Source of the DNA: an uncultured Paracoccaceae bacterium | GTDB taxonomy: Bacteria > Pseudomonadota > Alphaproteobacteria > Rhodobacterales > Rhodobacteraceae | Length of the DNA: 64,000 nucleotides | Reading direction: 5' to 3' | NCBI GenBank assembly: GCA_937922155.1 | Contig: CAKZVL010000018.1 | Location: forward strand, 1 to 64,000 | Shown: one piece after another, positions 1-8,324 of the stretch | Position numbering within the stretch: the stretch's first letter is position 1 | Layout: each line of letters starts with the position of its first letter | Notes under the pieces: model-generated | What the model was told of the DNA's origin: nothing | The model's database searches: none | The model's input: the letters and a program-made list of their open reading frames with translations, nothing else | Translations under genes and position numbers: made by a program

Positions 1-654
1 GTCGCGAAAGGCGCGACGTTTCATCATGTGCGGGCCCAAGGACGCGATCACGAACGTCGTGCTGTCACGCATAGTTTTGCACGGGTTGCTGAGGATGCGG
101 TTTTCAAGTCGTTTACCATGACTTTTAACGGTGTTCTAACGCGCAATGAGTGCATCATCGACATTGTCGGTGACAATGCCACCGCCCATGTTGCGGGCGT
201 TTGCGTTGGGGACGGTGCTGATTTCCATCATGACGACACTGTTTTCATCACCCATGATGCGCTGAATGGCGAAAGCCGTCAGGTGTTTAAGAAAGTGTTG
301 CGCAATGGTGCGACCGGGGTTTTTCAGGGCAAGATCCTTGTGAAGGCGGGCGCGCAAAAGACGGATGGGTATCAGATCAGTCAATCGCTTTTGCTGGATG
401 ACGACAGCCAGTTTTTGGCCAAGCCTGAGCTGGAAATCTATGCCGATGACGTGGCCTGTTCGCATGGGTCCACCTCTGGTGCGATTGATGAGGATGCGCT
501 GTTTTATCTGCAATCGCGCGGTGTGCCATTGGATGAGGCCACGAACCTTTTGACGCTGGCGTTTTTGGCCGAAGCTTTGGAAGAGATTGCAGATGACGCT
601 ATCGCGGATGATTTGCGTGACCGTCTAGAGCGCTGGTTGGCGCGACATAGCTGA
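1..654 (+). CDS. sufD: SufD, Fe-S cluster assembly scaffold subunit (5' end outside window)
   Basis: The reading frame is open from base 1 and runs to TGA at 652-654, so only the C-terminal 217 or so residues are present. The fragment has the SufB/SufD beta-helix C-terminal signature: a GATFHH segment, then RDHERRAV, a GKILVKAGAQKTDGYQ-type core strand, and the conserved ACSHGSTSG followed by an acidic helix. SufD partners SufB and SufC in the SufBC2D scaffold that builds [4Fe-4S] clusters in the cytosol. The stop codon shares a base with the start of the next gene, so the suf operon continues downstream to sufS. SufD rather than SufB is inferred from the short length and from the position just before sufS. 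Confidence 0.92.
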   Translation, partial: VAKGATFHHVRAQGRDHERRAVTHSFARVAEDAVFKSFTMTFNGVLTRNECIIDIVGDNATAHVAGVCVGDGADFHHDDTVFITHDALNGESRQVFKKVLRNGATGVFQGKILVKAGAQKTDGYQISQSLLLDDDSQFLAKPELEIYADDVACSHGSTSGAIDEDALFYLQSRGVPLDEATNLLTLAFLAEALEEIADDAIADDLRDRLERWLARHS

Positions 655-1139
655 TGGCAGTGACCACAGATATTGTGCGCACTTGGCGCGGCCCCGGTGC
701 TGTGATGCGTGATTTGCTGGCGCAGGGCCCGCGCGAGGATCGTGCGGTGGCCTATGTGATGGCGGCGTGTTTGGTGGTGTTTATTTCCTCCCTGCCGGGC
801 ATACAGTACAACGTGGTTTTGGGGGACGGCGATTTTCAGCGCGATGCGAGCTATTCGTTCCTGATGTGGATCATGGTAATGCCGTTGTTTTTCTATGGCT
901 TAGCGGCTGTTTTGCATCTGATTGCACGGGTGTTTGGCGGCAAGGGGACGTTTTACAGCGCGCGGCTTGCGCTGTTTTGGTCGCTGCTGGCCTCGACGCC
1001 TGTTCTGCTGCTGTACGGGCTGGTGCGCGGGTTCATCGGACCCGGCCTTGAGGCGGATATCGTCGGGGCGGTTTGGGTCGTCGGCTTTTTCTGGTTCTTG
1101 ATCCAAACGTTACGCGTAGCGGAGAGCGACAATGCCTGA
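654..1139 (+). CDS. Yip1-family integral membrane protein, first of a pair in the suf operon
   Basis: The protein has 161 residues and about four hydrophobic segments (roughly residues 34-52, 70-95, 105-125 and 138-152), with a short basic N-terminus. It resembles bacterial YIP1-domain proteins. Its ATG overlaps the sufD stop by one base (TGATG), and its own end overlaps the next gene by eight bases, so it is translationally coupled inside the suf operon. No catalytic motif is visible and the role is unknown. The position between sufD and sufS suggests co-expression with Fe-S assembly, but a direct part in it is only inference. Confidence 0.75.
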   Translation: MAVTTDIVRTWRGPGAVMRDLLAQGPREDRAVAYVMAACLVVFISSLPGIQYNVVLGDGDFQRDASYSFLMWIMVMPLFFYGLAAVLHLIARVFGGKGTFYSARLALFWSLLASTPVLLLYGLVRGFIGPGLEADIVGAVWVVGFFWFLIQTLRVAESDNA

Positions 1140-1728
1140 TGATGTCCAAGGTTTTCTGCGCCTAGTCGGTCAATCCTTTGCTGATCCGGCCAATGCGGCG
1201 CGCACCGTTTATGCCCATCGTTATGAACGAGGGGTCTTGTGGTCATTGGTGATTTTGGTGACCGCGCTGAGCGTGGTGTTTTTGGTCGCGAGCTATGCCG
1301 TAACCGGAGTACCCGAAGAGCTGCGCGAAGTGGCGGCAAACATCACGCCGTTTGCCATTGCGATGATTTTGGGATCGACCTTAGTGATGATGGTTTTTGC
1401 CATTTATTTTATCGGGCGAACGCTAGGCGGGACTGGGCATTTTCCTGAAACGCTGATGTGTGTCGTTTGGTTGCAAGTGTTGAGCCTTGCGTTGCAGATC
1501 GTTCAGATTCTTGCCTTGCTGGTATTGCCTCCATTGGCGGGTATTGTATCGCTGATTGGCTTTGGTCTTTTGCTTTATGCGCTTGGACATTTTATCAATG
1601 AATTACATGGCTTTAACAGCCTTTTTAAATCCTTTGGCACCTTTGCATTGGCGATCATGGGGATGGGCTTTGGCCTTGCCATGATTATCAGCTTGGTGGT
1701 CGGTGTTGCAGCACCGGGAGTGGTGTGA
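1132..1728 (+). CDS. Yip1-family integral membrane protein, second of a pair
   Basis: This 198-residue protein has an N-terminal cytoplasmic stretch of about 35 residues and then five or so strongly hydrophobic segments. It contains an IGRTLGGTGHF motif between membrane segments, which parallels ARVFGGKGTF in the preceding protein, so the two genes look like diverged paralogues. It begins eight bases inside the preceding gene, and its stop overlaps the sufS start, so all four suf-region genes are coupled. The function is unknown. Yip1-type membership is inferred from topology and from the shared glycine-rich loop. Confidence 0.72.
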   Translation: MPDDVQGFLRLVGQSFADPANAARTVYAHRYERGVLWSLVILVTALSVVFLVASYAVTGVPEELREVAANITPFAIAMILGSTLVMMVFAIYFIGRTLGGTGHFPETLMCVVWLQVLSLALQIVQILALLVLPPLAGIVSLIGFGLLLYALGHFINELHGFNSLFKSFGTFALAIMGMGFGLAMIISLVVGVAAPGVV

Positions 1729-2945
1729 TGTTTGACGTTCAAAAAGTGCGTGCCGATTTCCCGATTTTGAGCCGTGAGGTGAATGGCAAGCCGTTGGTCT
1801 ATCTAGACAACGGTGCCTCTGCCCAGAAACCGCAGGTTGTGATTGATGCGGTCACGAAGGGATATGCAGAGGAATATGCGAATGTGCATCGCGGTTTGCA
1901 TTATTTGTCCAACCTTGCCACCGATAAATATGAAGCCGTGCGCGGCACGATTGGTCGTTTCTTAAACGCGCCCGAGGACAATATCATTTTCAATTCCGGT
2001 ACCACCGAGGGCATCAACATGGTTGCCTATGGTTGGGCCGCGCCGAGGTTGCAGGCGGGGGATGAGATCGTTTTGTCGATCATGGAACACCACGCCAATA
2101 TCGTCCCGTGGCATTTTTTGCGCGAACGTCAGGGTGTTGTGATCAAGTGGGTCGATGTGGATGCCAATGGCGATCTTGACCCGCAGGCTGTCATTGATGC
2201 GATTGGTCCTAAGACAAAGCTGGTGGCGGTGACGCATATGTCCAACGTGTTGGGAACAGTTGTGGATGTCAAAGCGATCTGCGCGGGCGCCCATGCAAAG
2301 GGCGTTCCGGTTCTGATCGATGGATCGCAATCGGCGGTTCATATGCCTGTTGATCTGAGCGACATTGACTGTGATTTCTATGCGATCACGGGGCACAAGC
2401 TATATGGGCCTAGCGGGTCCGGTGCGATTTATGTCAGCCCTGAGCGGATGTCAGAGATCCAGCCCTTTATGGGTGGCGGCGATATGATCCGCGATGTGCG
2501 TCGCGATGGTGTGGATTACAACGATGCGCCGATGAGGTTTGAGGCGGGCACACCGGGGATTGTACAGACCATCGGTTTGGGCGTTGCGCTGGACTATATG
2601 ATGGCGATCGGCATGGAGAATATCGCCGCCCATGAAAATGCGCTGCGCGACTATGCACGCGACCGTTTGGATGGGTTGAGCTGGTTGTCGGTGCAGGGGC
2701 GGTCGGCCACGAAGGGTGCGATTTTTTCCTTTACCATTGATGGGGCCGCCCATGCGCATGACATCTCAACCGTGCTGGATAAAAAGGGCGTCGCGGTGCG
2801 CGCTGGCACCCATTGCGCGATGCCGTTGATGGAAAGCATGGGGGTTGGTGCGACGTGCCGTGCGTCGTTTGGCGTTTATAACACCACCGATGAGGTGGAT
2901 GTTCTGATCGATGCGCTGGAGCTGTGTCACGATCTGTTTGGCTAA
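1728..2945 (+). CDS. sufS: SufS, group II cysteine desulfurase
   Basis: SufS is a PLP enzyme that removes sulfur from cysteine as an enzyme-bound persulfide and feeds it to SufBCD. At 405 residues it has the usual length. Visible motifs are the N-terminal YLDNGASAQKP, the HHANIVPW segment, the PLP-lysine motif TGHKLYGPSG (Lys224) and the active-site cysteine in RAGTHCAMP (Cys363); E. coli SufS has Lys226 and Cys364. The ATG at 1728 overlaps the preceding stop (TGATG); a GTG one codon earlier at 1725 is also possible. It is the last gene before a tRNA, and no SufE or SufT gene follows here. Confidence 0.96.
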   Translation: MFDVQKVRADFPILSREVNGKPLVYLDNGASAQKPQVVIDAVTKGYAEEYANVHRGLHYLSNLATDKYEAVRGTIGRFLNAPEDNIIFNSGTTEGINMVAYGWAAPRLQAGDEIVLSIMEHHANIVPWHFLRERQGVVIKWVDVDANGDLDPQAVIDAIGPKTKLVAVTHMSNVLGTVVDVKAICAGAHAKGVPVLIDGSQSAVHMPVDLSDIDCDFYAITGHKLYGPSGSGAIYVSPERMSEIQPFMGGGDMIRDVRRDGVDYNDAPMRFEAGTPGIVQTIGLGVALDYMMAIGMENIAAHENALRDYARDRLDGLSWLSVQGRSATKGAIFSFTIDGAAHAHDISTVLDKKGVAVRAGTHCAMPLMESMGVGATCRASFGVYNTTDEVDVLIDALELCHDLFG

Positions 2946-3002
2946 GTAACGCGGGAATTGATCATTGCGACCGCCCTGCGCCGGGCTTATAGGTGGCAGA
3001 AC

Positions 3003-3079
<77 letters not shown>

Positions 3080-3173
3080 ATTTCATTACAACTCGCCGAT
3101 ACCGTCGCCATTGCCAGTGCTGCGCATTGTGGCGCATGTTGTTGGGGAATGAAACAGCAGCAGGGTGCGGGAT

Positions 3174-6100
3174 ATGACGGCTCCGATCTTTTCGAACCGA
3201 AAGCGTCCGTTTCATTTGGGTCCGTTTCCGTTGGAGCGGCTTGCGCGCCGTTCAGACGGGGTGATCCCGGCTGATATCCCGCCGATGGAGCCTGTGGATT
3301 TTACTGGACGCCCGCGAGAGTCGTTGGTCAACGCGTTGAGCGAGTATCAGGCGATGTTGGATGCTTTGGGGGACGGGTTGGTCAGCAAGACCAAGGCCAA
3401 GTGCCCCGAGGATTTGGACGAACGCGCGCGCCACATCAAATCCTTTGGTTATTTCCAAGACGCGCCGATGGTGGGTATCGGGACGTTTGCGCCCGACATG
3501 ATGTTGGACGCACCGATCCGCAACCCTGAGATTGGGCGGTTGGCGGAAGAGTTGAAGACCAAGCAGGTCACATCGTTGGCCGCGGGCATTGATGGGATCA
3601 TGGCGGATCTGAAAGACAGCATGGTCGCGCCGCCCAAGTCGGTTGAGGGGCACAGCCATACGGTTGTTCTGCTGTATGATTATGGCCGCGATCCGGCGCG
3701 CGATGAGGCGGGATACGAATGGCTGTCGGATGCGCAGGCCCATCGCGCCTGTGTGCGGGGCAGTGAGACGGCGGTGGTTTTGGCCAATTATTTCCGTGTT
3801 TTGGGCTATGACGCAAAGGTGCATAGCGGCGCGTCGAGCGATGTGGATTTGAACAAGCTTGCGGCGGCCGCGGGCCTTGCCTGCGTGGAAGACGGGCGTT
3901 TGGTCAATCCGTTTGTGGGGCATCGGTTTAAGGTTGTCGCGGTGACGACCAATTTTGCGATGACGCCGGATGGGCCCTTGGCGCCGATGGCGGATCAACC
4001 CAAGTCGCTGACCACGGGACTGGCGTGGAAAACGGGTTGGGCTGCGCCCAAGAACGCGCGCACCTTGGATCCGTTTGCCAATCGCCCCTATGCGATGGGG
4101 CCGCATCCGTTTGAAACGTTGAAGCGGGTGGAAAAGCCAACGACCTATATTGATGAGGCCCGCGTTGCCCGTGTGCCCAAGCGCGCTGATATGTTTGCAA
4201 GGTCTAAGTTTGGCGACATGGGCAAAGCCAATCAAGAGGCGACGCGCGATGGGTTTTTTGCCGCGAAATCCCCGGTGGCCAGCGCGGTGCGTCGCCCGTT
4301 GGGGGCGTTTGTGGTTTTGCAAGGCGGACCACCTGCGGATAATATCCCCGATGATGCCAAAGACCCAGCGCGCAATGCAGAGGCGATTAAGGCTGCATCC
4401 TATTTCCTAGGGGTGGATGCTGTTGGCATTTCGCGCTGTCCAGACTGGGCGTGGTATTCGCATGATGCCAATGGCGATGAGATTGTGCCCACGCAGCACA
4501 ACGCCATCAGTTTCATCATCGACCAAGGGTTTGAGACGACCGAAGGATCATCGGGGGATGATTGGATTGCGGTGGCGCAATCCATGCGCGCCTATTTGAG
4601 GTTTTCGTTGTTGGGGGGGATCATCGCAAAGCAAATTCGGAACCTTGGATATTCCGCCAAGAGCCATACCAGTATGGACGGTGAGGTGTTGCAGCCGCCG
4701 CTGTTGCTTTTGTCGGGATTGGGCGAGGTGAGCCGGATTGGGGAGGTGATTGTGAACCCGTTTTTGGGGCCGCGCCTAAAATCCGGTGTGATTACCACCG
4801 ATATGCCGCTGGCCCATGATCAGCCGATTGATTTTGGGATGCAGGCGTTTTGTGAGTCTTGCAACAAATGTGCCCGCGAATGTCCGTCTGGCGCCATTAC
4901 GGCGGGGCCAAAGCTGATGTTCAATGGCTATGAGATTTGGAAGTCGGACAGTCAGAAATGCACGACCTATCGCATTACACAAAAGGGCGGGGCGATGTGT
5001 GGGCGCTGCATGAAGACGTGCCCGTGGAACATGGAAGGATTGCAGCACCAAAAACCGCTGCGCTGGATGGCGATGAATGTGCCGTCGATGGCGGGTGTGT
5101 TGGCCAAGATGGACGATGTGGTCGGCAATGGCCGGATCAACCCGCAAAAGCGGTGGTGGTGGGATATGAAGGCGGATCGTGATGGCAAGATCGAGATGAT
5201 TGGCGCCCAAGATGATCCGCCAAACTATCGCGAGTTGGATACAAAGCTGGGCCTGAAATACGAGGATCAGACGCTTGCCGTTTATCCCGCCAATCTGGCG
5301 CCGCACCCTTGGCCGTTTCCGTTTCCGATGGATCGGGAAAAAGGGATTGAGGCCTATCAGGCGATGATCACAGCGCAAGAGTATCAACGCCGCCTCGACG
5401 CAGGCGCGGATCACCCGACAGAGCATCGACTGGCCCCGGCAGAGGAGTCGCCCGTGATACGGGTTGAGGTCACCTTGGCGCAGCAGATGACGGATAAGGT
5501 AAGCAAATATGAATTGCGCGCTGTTGATGGTGCGCCGTTGCCGGAATGGACGGCGGGCGCGCATTTGGACATTGTGGTGACGCCGGAGTATTTCCGTCAG
5601 TATTCGCTGTGCAGTGATCCGGCGGATCGCAGCAAATATGAGGTTGCCGTTCTGCGCGAGGACGCGGGGCGCGGTGGGTCAAAGTTGTTGCATCGGATTT
5701 TTTCGCAGGGCCGCAAGATATTTGTGTCAAAGCCGATCAATCATTTCCCGCTTGCCAAGGGAGACAAGCATTTCCTGATGGGGGGCGGGATCGGTGTCAC
5801 GCCGATGATTGCCTTTGCCCACGAATGTTATGCCAAGGGTTTTGATTTTGAATTTCATTATTCTGCATCGCGCCGAGCCGATGCGGGGTTTTTGGAAGAC
5901 CTTAGCCATGTGGCGTGGGCGGATCGGGTAAAGCTCTATCTTTCGAACGAAGGGACGCGGGCGGATTTGGATGCGATCCTAGCGGGGTATAGGCCGGGGT
6001 GGCAGGTTTATACCTGTGGGCCAGAGCGGTATATGACCGGTGTGATAGAGGCGGCAGAGCGTCAGGGGTTTCCTGATGACGCACGCCATCTTGAGTATTT

Positions 6101-6398
6101 TTCTGTACCCGAGGTGCCAGAATACGAGAACCATGATTTCACGTTGCGATTGGCGCAATCGGGCAGGGAATTCGCGGTACCTGCGGATAAAAGTGCGGCA
6201 GATGTGTTGATCGAAAACGGGTTTGCTGTTGATCTGAAATGTTCTGACGGGATTTGCGGGGTGTGCAAATGTGGGATCGTGTCGGGCGAGGTGGAGCACC
6301 GTGATTTTGTTTTGTCCAATGCGCAGCGCAAAGACGCGGTGATCCTGTGTCAGTCGCGGGCGGCACAGCCGGGGGGCATTGGTGAGATTGATCTTTGA
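3174..6398 (+). CDS. Self-contained (catabolic type) reductive dehalogenase fused to a flavin/[2Fe-2S] reductase
   Basis: The predicted role is cobalamin-dependent reductive removal of halogen from an organohalide, probably aromatic, in the cytoplasm with NAD(P)H as donor. The 1074 residues read in order as follows: a vestigial corrinoid-domain copy (about 1-300), the reductive dehalogenase catalytic domain (about 300-555), and two [4Fe-4S] motifs (Cys560/563/566/570 and Cys596/609/612/616, each ending in CP). After that come a phthalate-dioxygenase-reductase-like flavin domain (R808-x-Y810-S), an NAD-binding GGGIGVTP (870-877) with CGPE, and a C-terminal ferredoxin (Cys1023/1028/1031/1059). 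There is no Tat signal and no membrane-anchor gene, unlike respiratory RdhA. The layout matches the BhbA of Comamonas and RdhA of Nitratireductor pacificus. ATG 3174 is chosen over GTG 3165. Epoxyqueuosine reductase (QueG) shares the core, but is far shorter and lacks the reductase fusion. Confidence 0.88.
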   Translation: MTAPIFSNRKRPFHLGPFPLERLARRSDGVIPADIPPMEPVDFTGRPRESLVNALSEYQAMLDALGDGLVSKTKAKCPEDLDERARHIKSFGYFQDAPMVGIGTFAPDMMLDAPIRNPEIGRLAEELKTKQVTSLAAGIDGIMADLKDSMVAPPKSVEGHSHTVVLLYDYGRDPARDEAGYEWLSDAQAHRACVRGSETAVVLANYFRVLGYDAKVHSGASSDVDLNKLAAAAGLACVEDGRLVNPFVGHRFKVVAVTTNFAMTPDGPLAPMADQPKSLTTGLAWKTGWAAPKNARTLDPFANRPYAMGPHPFETLKRVEKPTTYIDEARVARVPKRADMFARSKFGDMGKANQEATRDGFFAAKSPVASAVRRPLGAFVVLQGGPPADNIPDDAKDPARNAEAIKAASYFLGVDAVGISRCPDWAWYSHDANGDEIVPTQHNAISFIIDQGFETTEGSSGDDWIAVAQSMRAYLRFSLLGGIIAKQIRNLGYSAKSHTSMDGEVLQPPLLLLSGLGEVSRIGEVIVNPFLGPRLKSGVITTDMPLAHDQPIDFGMQAFCESCNKCARECPSGAITAGPKLMFNGYEIWKSDSQKCTTYRITQKGGAMCGRCMKTCPWNMEGLQHQKPLRWMAMNVPSMAGVLAKMDDVVGNGRINPQKRWWWDMKADRDGKIEMIGAQDDPPNYRELDTKLGLKYEDQTLAVYPANLAPHPWPFPFPMDREKGIEAYQAMITAQEYQRRLDAGADHPTEHRLAPAEESPVIRVEVTLAQQMTDKVSKYELRAVDGAPLPEWTAGAHLDIVVTPEYFRQYSLCSDPADRSKYEVAVLREDAGRGGSKLLHRIFSQGRKIFVSKPINHFPLAKGDKHFLMGGGIGVTPMIAFAHECYAKGFDFEFHYSASRRADAGFLEDLSHVAWADRVKLYLSNEGTRADLDAILAGYRPGWQVYTCGPERYMTGVIEAAERQGFPDDARHLEYFSVPEVPEYENHDFTLRLAQSGREFAVPADKSAADVLIENGFAVDLKCSDGICGVCKCGIVSGEVEHRDFVLSNAQRKDAVILCQSRAAQPGGIGEIDL

Positions 6399-6423
6399 GG
6401 GTCGGCCTTTGGGACGTATTCTA

Positions 6424-7881
6424 TCAGGACATGCTTTGCGGTAGGCGGATGACAAAGGCGCTGCCTGCATCGACGTCGGATGTGCACCAAATTTGCCCGT
6501 TGTGACGTTCGACGATCTTGCGACAGGTGGCAAGGCCAAGGCCGGTGCCCTTGTAGGTTTCCGCGCTCCACAAGCGTTTGAGCGGTGCAAAAATAACTTC
6601 TAGGTGCTTTGTTGGAATACCGATGCCGTTGTCTTGGACGACGACAAGATCACTCCCTTCGGTTTTGATTTTGACCGCGGGTGTTTTGCTGTCGTTGTAT
6701 TTGAGGGCGTTGTCGATCAGGTTTTGAAACAGCTGGACGAGTTGCGGGCGATGCCCTTCGATCGTGGGGAGGTCGCCGATTTCCACGACGGCCCCTTTTT
6801 CCGCAATGGTGAGGGATACGTTTTCTTTGGCGGCTTTGGCCGCTTGGCTGAGGCACACTTGAGAGAATTTCACATTGCCATCGAGCAGCGCGTAGACCTC
6901 AAGCGCGTCAACAAGTTCGGTGGCGGATTTTGTGACCAGTCGCTGCGTTTCCAGCAGGGTTTCCATTTCAGAGACATTGCCGTTGTTTCCCTCAACCACT
7001 GCGTATTCGCCCAAGGCCCGCACGTTGCGCAGCGGGGCGCGCAGATCGTGGACGAGGACGTTTAGAAAGCGGCGGCGTTCCTCTTCTTGATTGGCGACTT
7101 TTGCTTCGAGCATTGTCCGACTCATCGCGTTTTCAATCGCGGTTTTGAGGTAAGGCGGGGTGAGGCGTTGTTTGATTAGGTAATCGGAGGCACCCGCCTT
7201 GATGGAGGTTGCTGCGACCTCTTCCGTGCCTTGACCGGTGAGCATGACCACGGGGTGAAAGGGAGAGATGTCTCTGATTTTGGTGAGGACTGTTAGGCCA
7301 TCTTCGGCCTCTAGTCGGTAATCAAGGATCGTGCAATCGACGCTGTTGTTGACAAAGAACGCCAGCGCCTCATCGCCGGTTGCCACTGCTTTGACCTTGA
7401 TGTCCTGATGAAGGTTTTGGATCATGTCGGCGATGAAGTTTCGGTCGTCTTCGTTGTCTTCGACCAGCAGGACTTGCCGATGGCCACGGTCCAGCGAGGC
7501 GAGGCCGCGTTTTTGTTCGCTGTCTTCGACGGCGGCGGCGACCATCGCGCTGAGCCCTTGGGATGTCAGGTCTTGTTTCAACACCAATCCGTTGGCGCCG
7601 GCGTTGTCTGATATGCGGCCCAGATCAGCGTGGTGGCGTCCGGTCATCAGAAAAATCGGCAGATAAAGGGAGCGCGCGCGGAACGCAGCGAGAACGGATA
7701 AGCCATCCGCCCCGGCGAGCCGATGGTCCAGCAGGACGCAATCGGTGCCAAACTCATGGAAATGATCCAAGGCTTGGTCGCCGGTTCCAAAGGTGTGAAC
7801 AACAAAATCAGCACTTTTGCTGGCCAGTTCTTTAAGGAACTCACGGTCTTGGGGGCCGTCGTCGATAATCATCAGTCGCAT
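6424..7881 (-). CDS. REC-REC-histidine kinase signalling protein
   Basis: This is a soluble two-component protein of 485 residues. Receiver 1 (about 1-115) has the DD pair, phospho-acceptor motif LLDHRL and a lysine in LVLKQDL. Receiver 2 (about 135-255) has VEDNEDD, LDYRL and YLIKQRL. A HisKA helix follows with the H-box FLNVLVHDLRAPLRNV, then an ATPase domain with NLIDNALKYND (N box), DNGIGIP and GTGLGLA. There is no membrane segment. The ATG at 7881 overlaps the preceding stop (TAATG); an in-frame start at 7917 would lie inside the upstream gene. It is the last gene of a three-gene signalling operon and could relay phosphate between the upstream regulator and other partners. The input signal is unknown. 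Confidence 0.9.
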   Translation of the reverse strand: MRLMIIDDGPQDREFLKELASKSADFVVHTFGTGDQALDHFHEFGTDCVLLDHRLAGADGLSVLAAFRARSLYLPIFLMTGRHHADLGRISDNAGANGLVLKQDLTSQGLSAMVAAAVEDSEQKRGLASLDRGHRQVLLVEDNEDDRNFIADMIQNLHQDIKVKAVATGDEALAFFVNNSVDCTILDYRLEAEDGLTVLTKIRDISPFHPVVMLTGQGTEEVAATSIKAGASDYLIKQRLTPPYLKTAIENAMSRTMLEAKVANQEEERRRFLNVLVHDLRAPLRNVRALGEYAVVEGNNGNVSEMETLLETQRLVTKSATELVDALEVYALLDGNVKFSQVCLSQAAKAAKENVSLTIAEKGAVVEIGDLPTIEGHRPQLVQLFQNLIDNALKYNDSKTPAVKIKTEGSDLVVVQDNGIGIPTKHLEVIFAPLKRLWSAETYKGTGLGLATCRKIVERHNGQIWCTSDVDAGSAFVIRLPQSMS

Positions 7882-8324
7882 TATTTTGGCGCCGGTAACA
7901 GAACGATTTGGAACCAATAATCCCGCAACCGCGCAATGGATTTAATGAACCCGTCTAGGTCGACAGGTTTGACGATGTAGCTGTTGGCCCCTTGGTGGTA
8001 GCAATCGTCGATGTCTGTTTGATCCCTTGAACTGGTCATGACGACGACGGGCACGGATTTGAGTCTGGGATCTGCCTTGATGATCGACAAAACTTCGCGC
8101 CCGTCGGTTCCTGGAAGGTTCAGGTCCAGCAAGATCAAACACGGCAGTTCAGGTTTGGTGGAGCTGAATTTTCCCGCGCCGCGCAGGTAGTCCAATCCGT
8201 CATCGCCGGTTTCACAATGAAAGATTGGGTTGGCCAGATTGTTATCTTGGGTCAAAGCCGCCACGCAGGCTTCGTAATCATCGATTGTGTCCTCGATGAT
8301 GAGTATTGTGGAAGTGGAGTTCAT
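7881..8324 (-). CDS. Single-domain response regulator (Rcp1-like)
   Basis: The 147 residues form one receiver domain: IIEDTIDD acidic pocket, phospho-acceptor in LILLDLNLPGTDG, the MTSS switch region, and the conserved lysine in YIVKPVDLDGF. The long loop and the PDLRLK-type KADPRLKSVPVVVMT segment are typical of Rcp1-like regulators, which pair with kinases whose H-box resembles that of the upstream gene. There is no DNA-binding or other output domain. The ATG overlaps the kinase stop (TGATG), and the 3' end overlaps the next start. It most likely acts as a phosphate shuttle or a protein-protein regulator. Confidence 0.9.
   Translation of the reverse strand: MNSTSTILIIEDTIDDYEACVAALTQDNNLANPIFHCETGDDGLDYLRGAGKFSSTKPELPCLILLDLNLPGTDGREVLSIIKADPRLKSVPVVVMTSSRDQTDIDDCYHQGANSYIVKPVDLDGFIKSIARLRDYWFQIVLLPAPK

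Noticed and set aside
3080-3173. Cobalamin riboswitch upstream of the dehalogenase
   Set aside because: The leader is only 94 bases and lacks the B12-box pattern.
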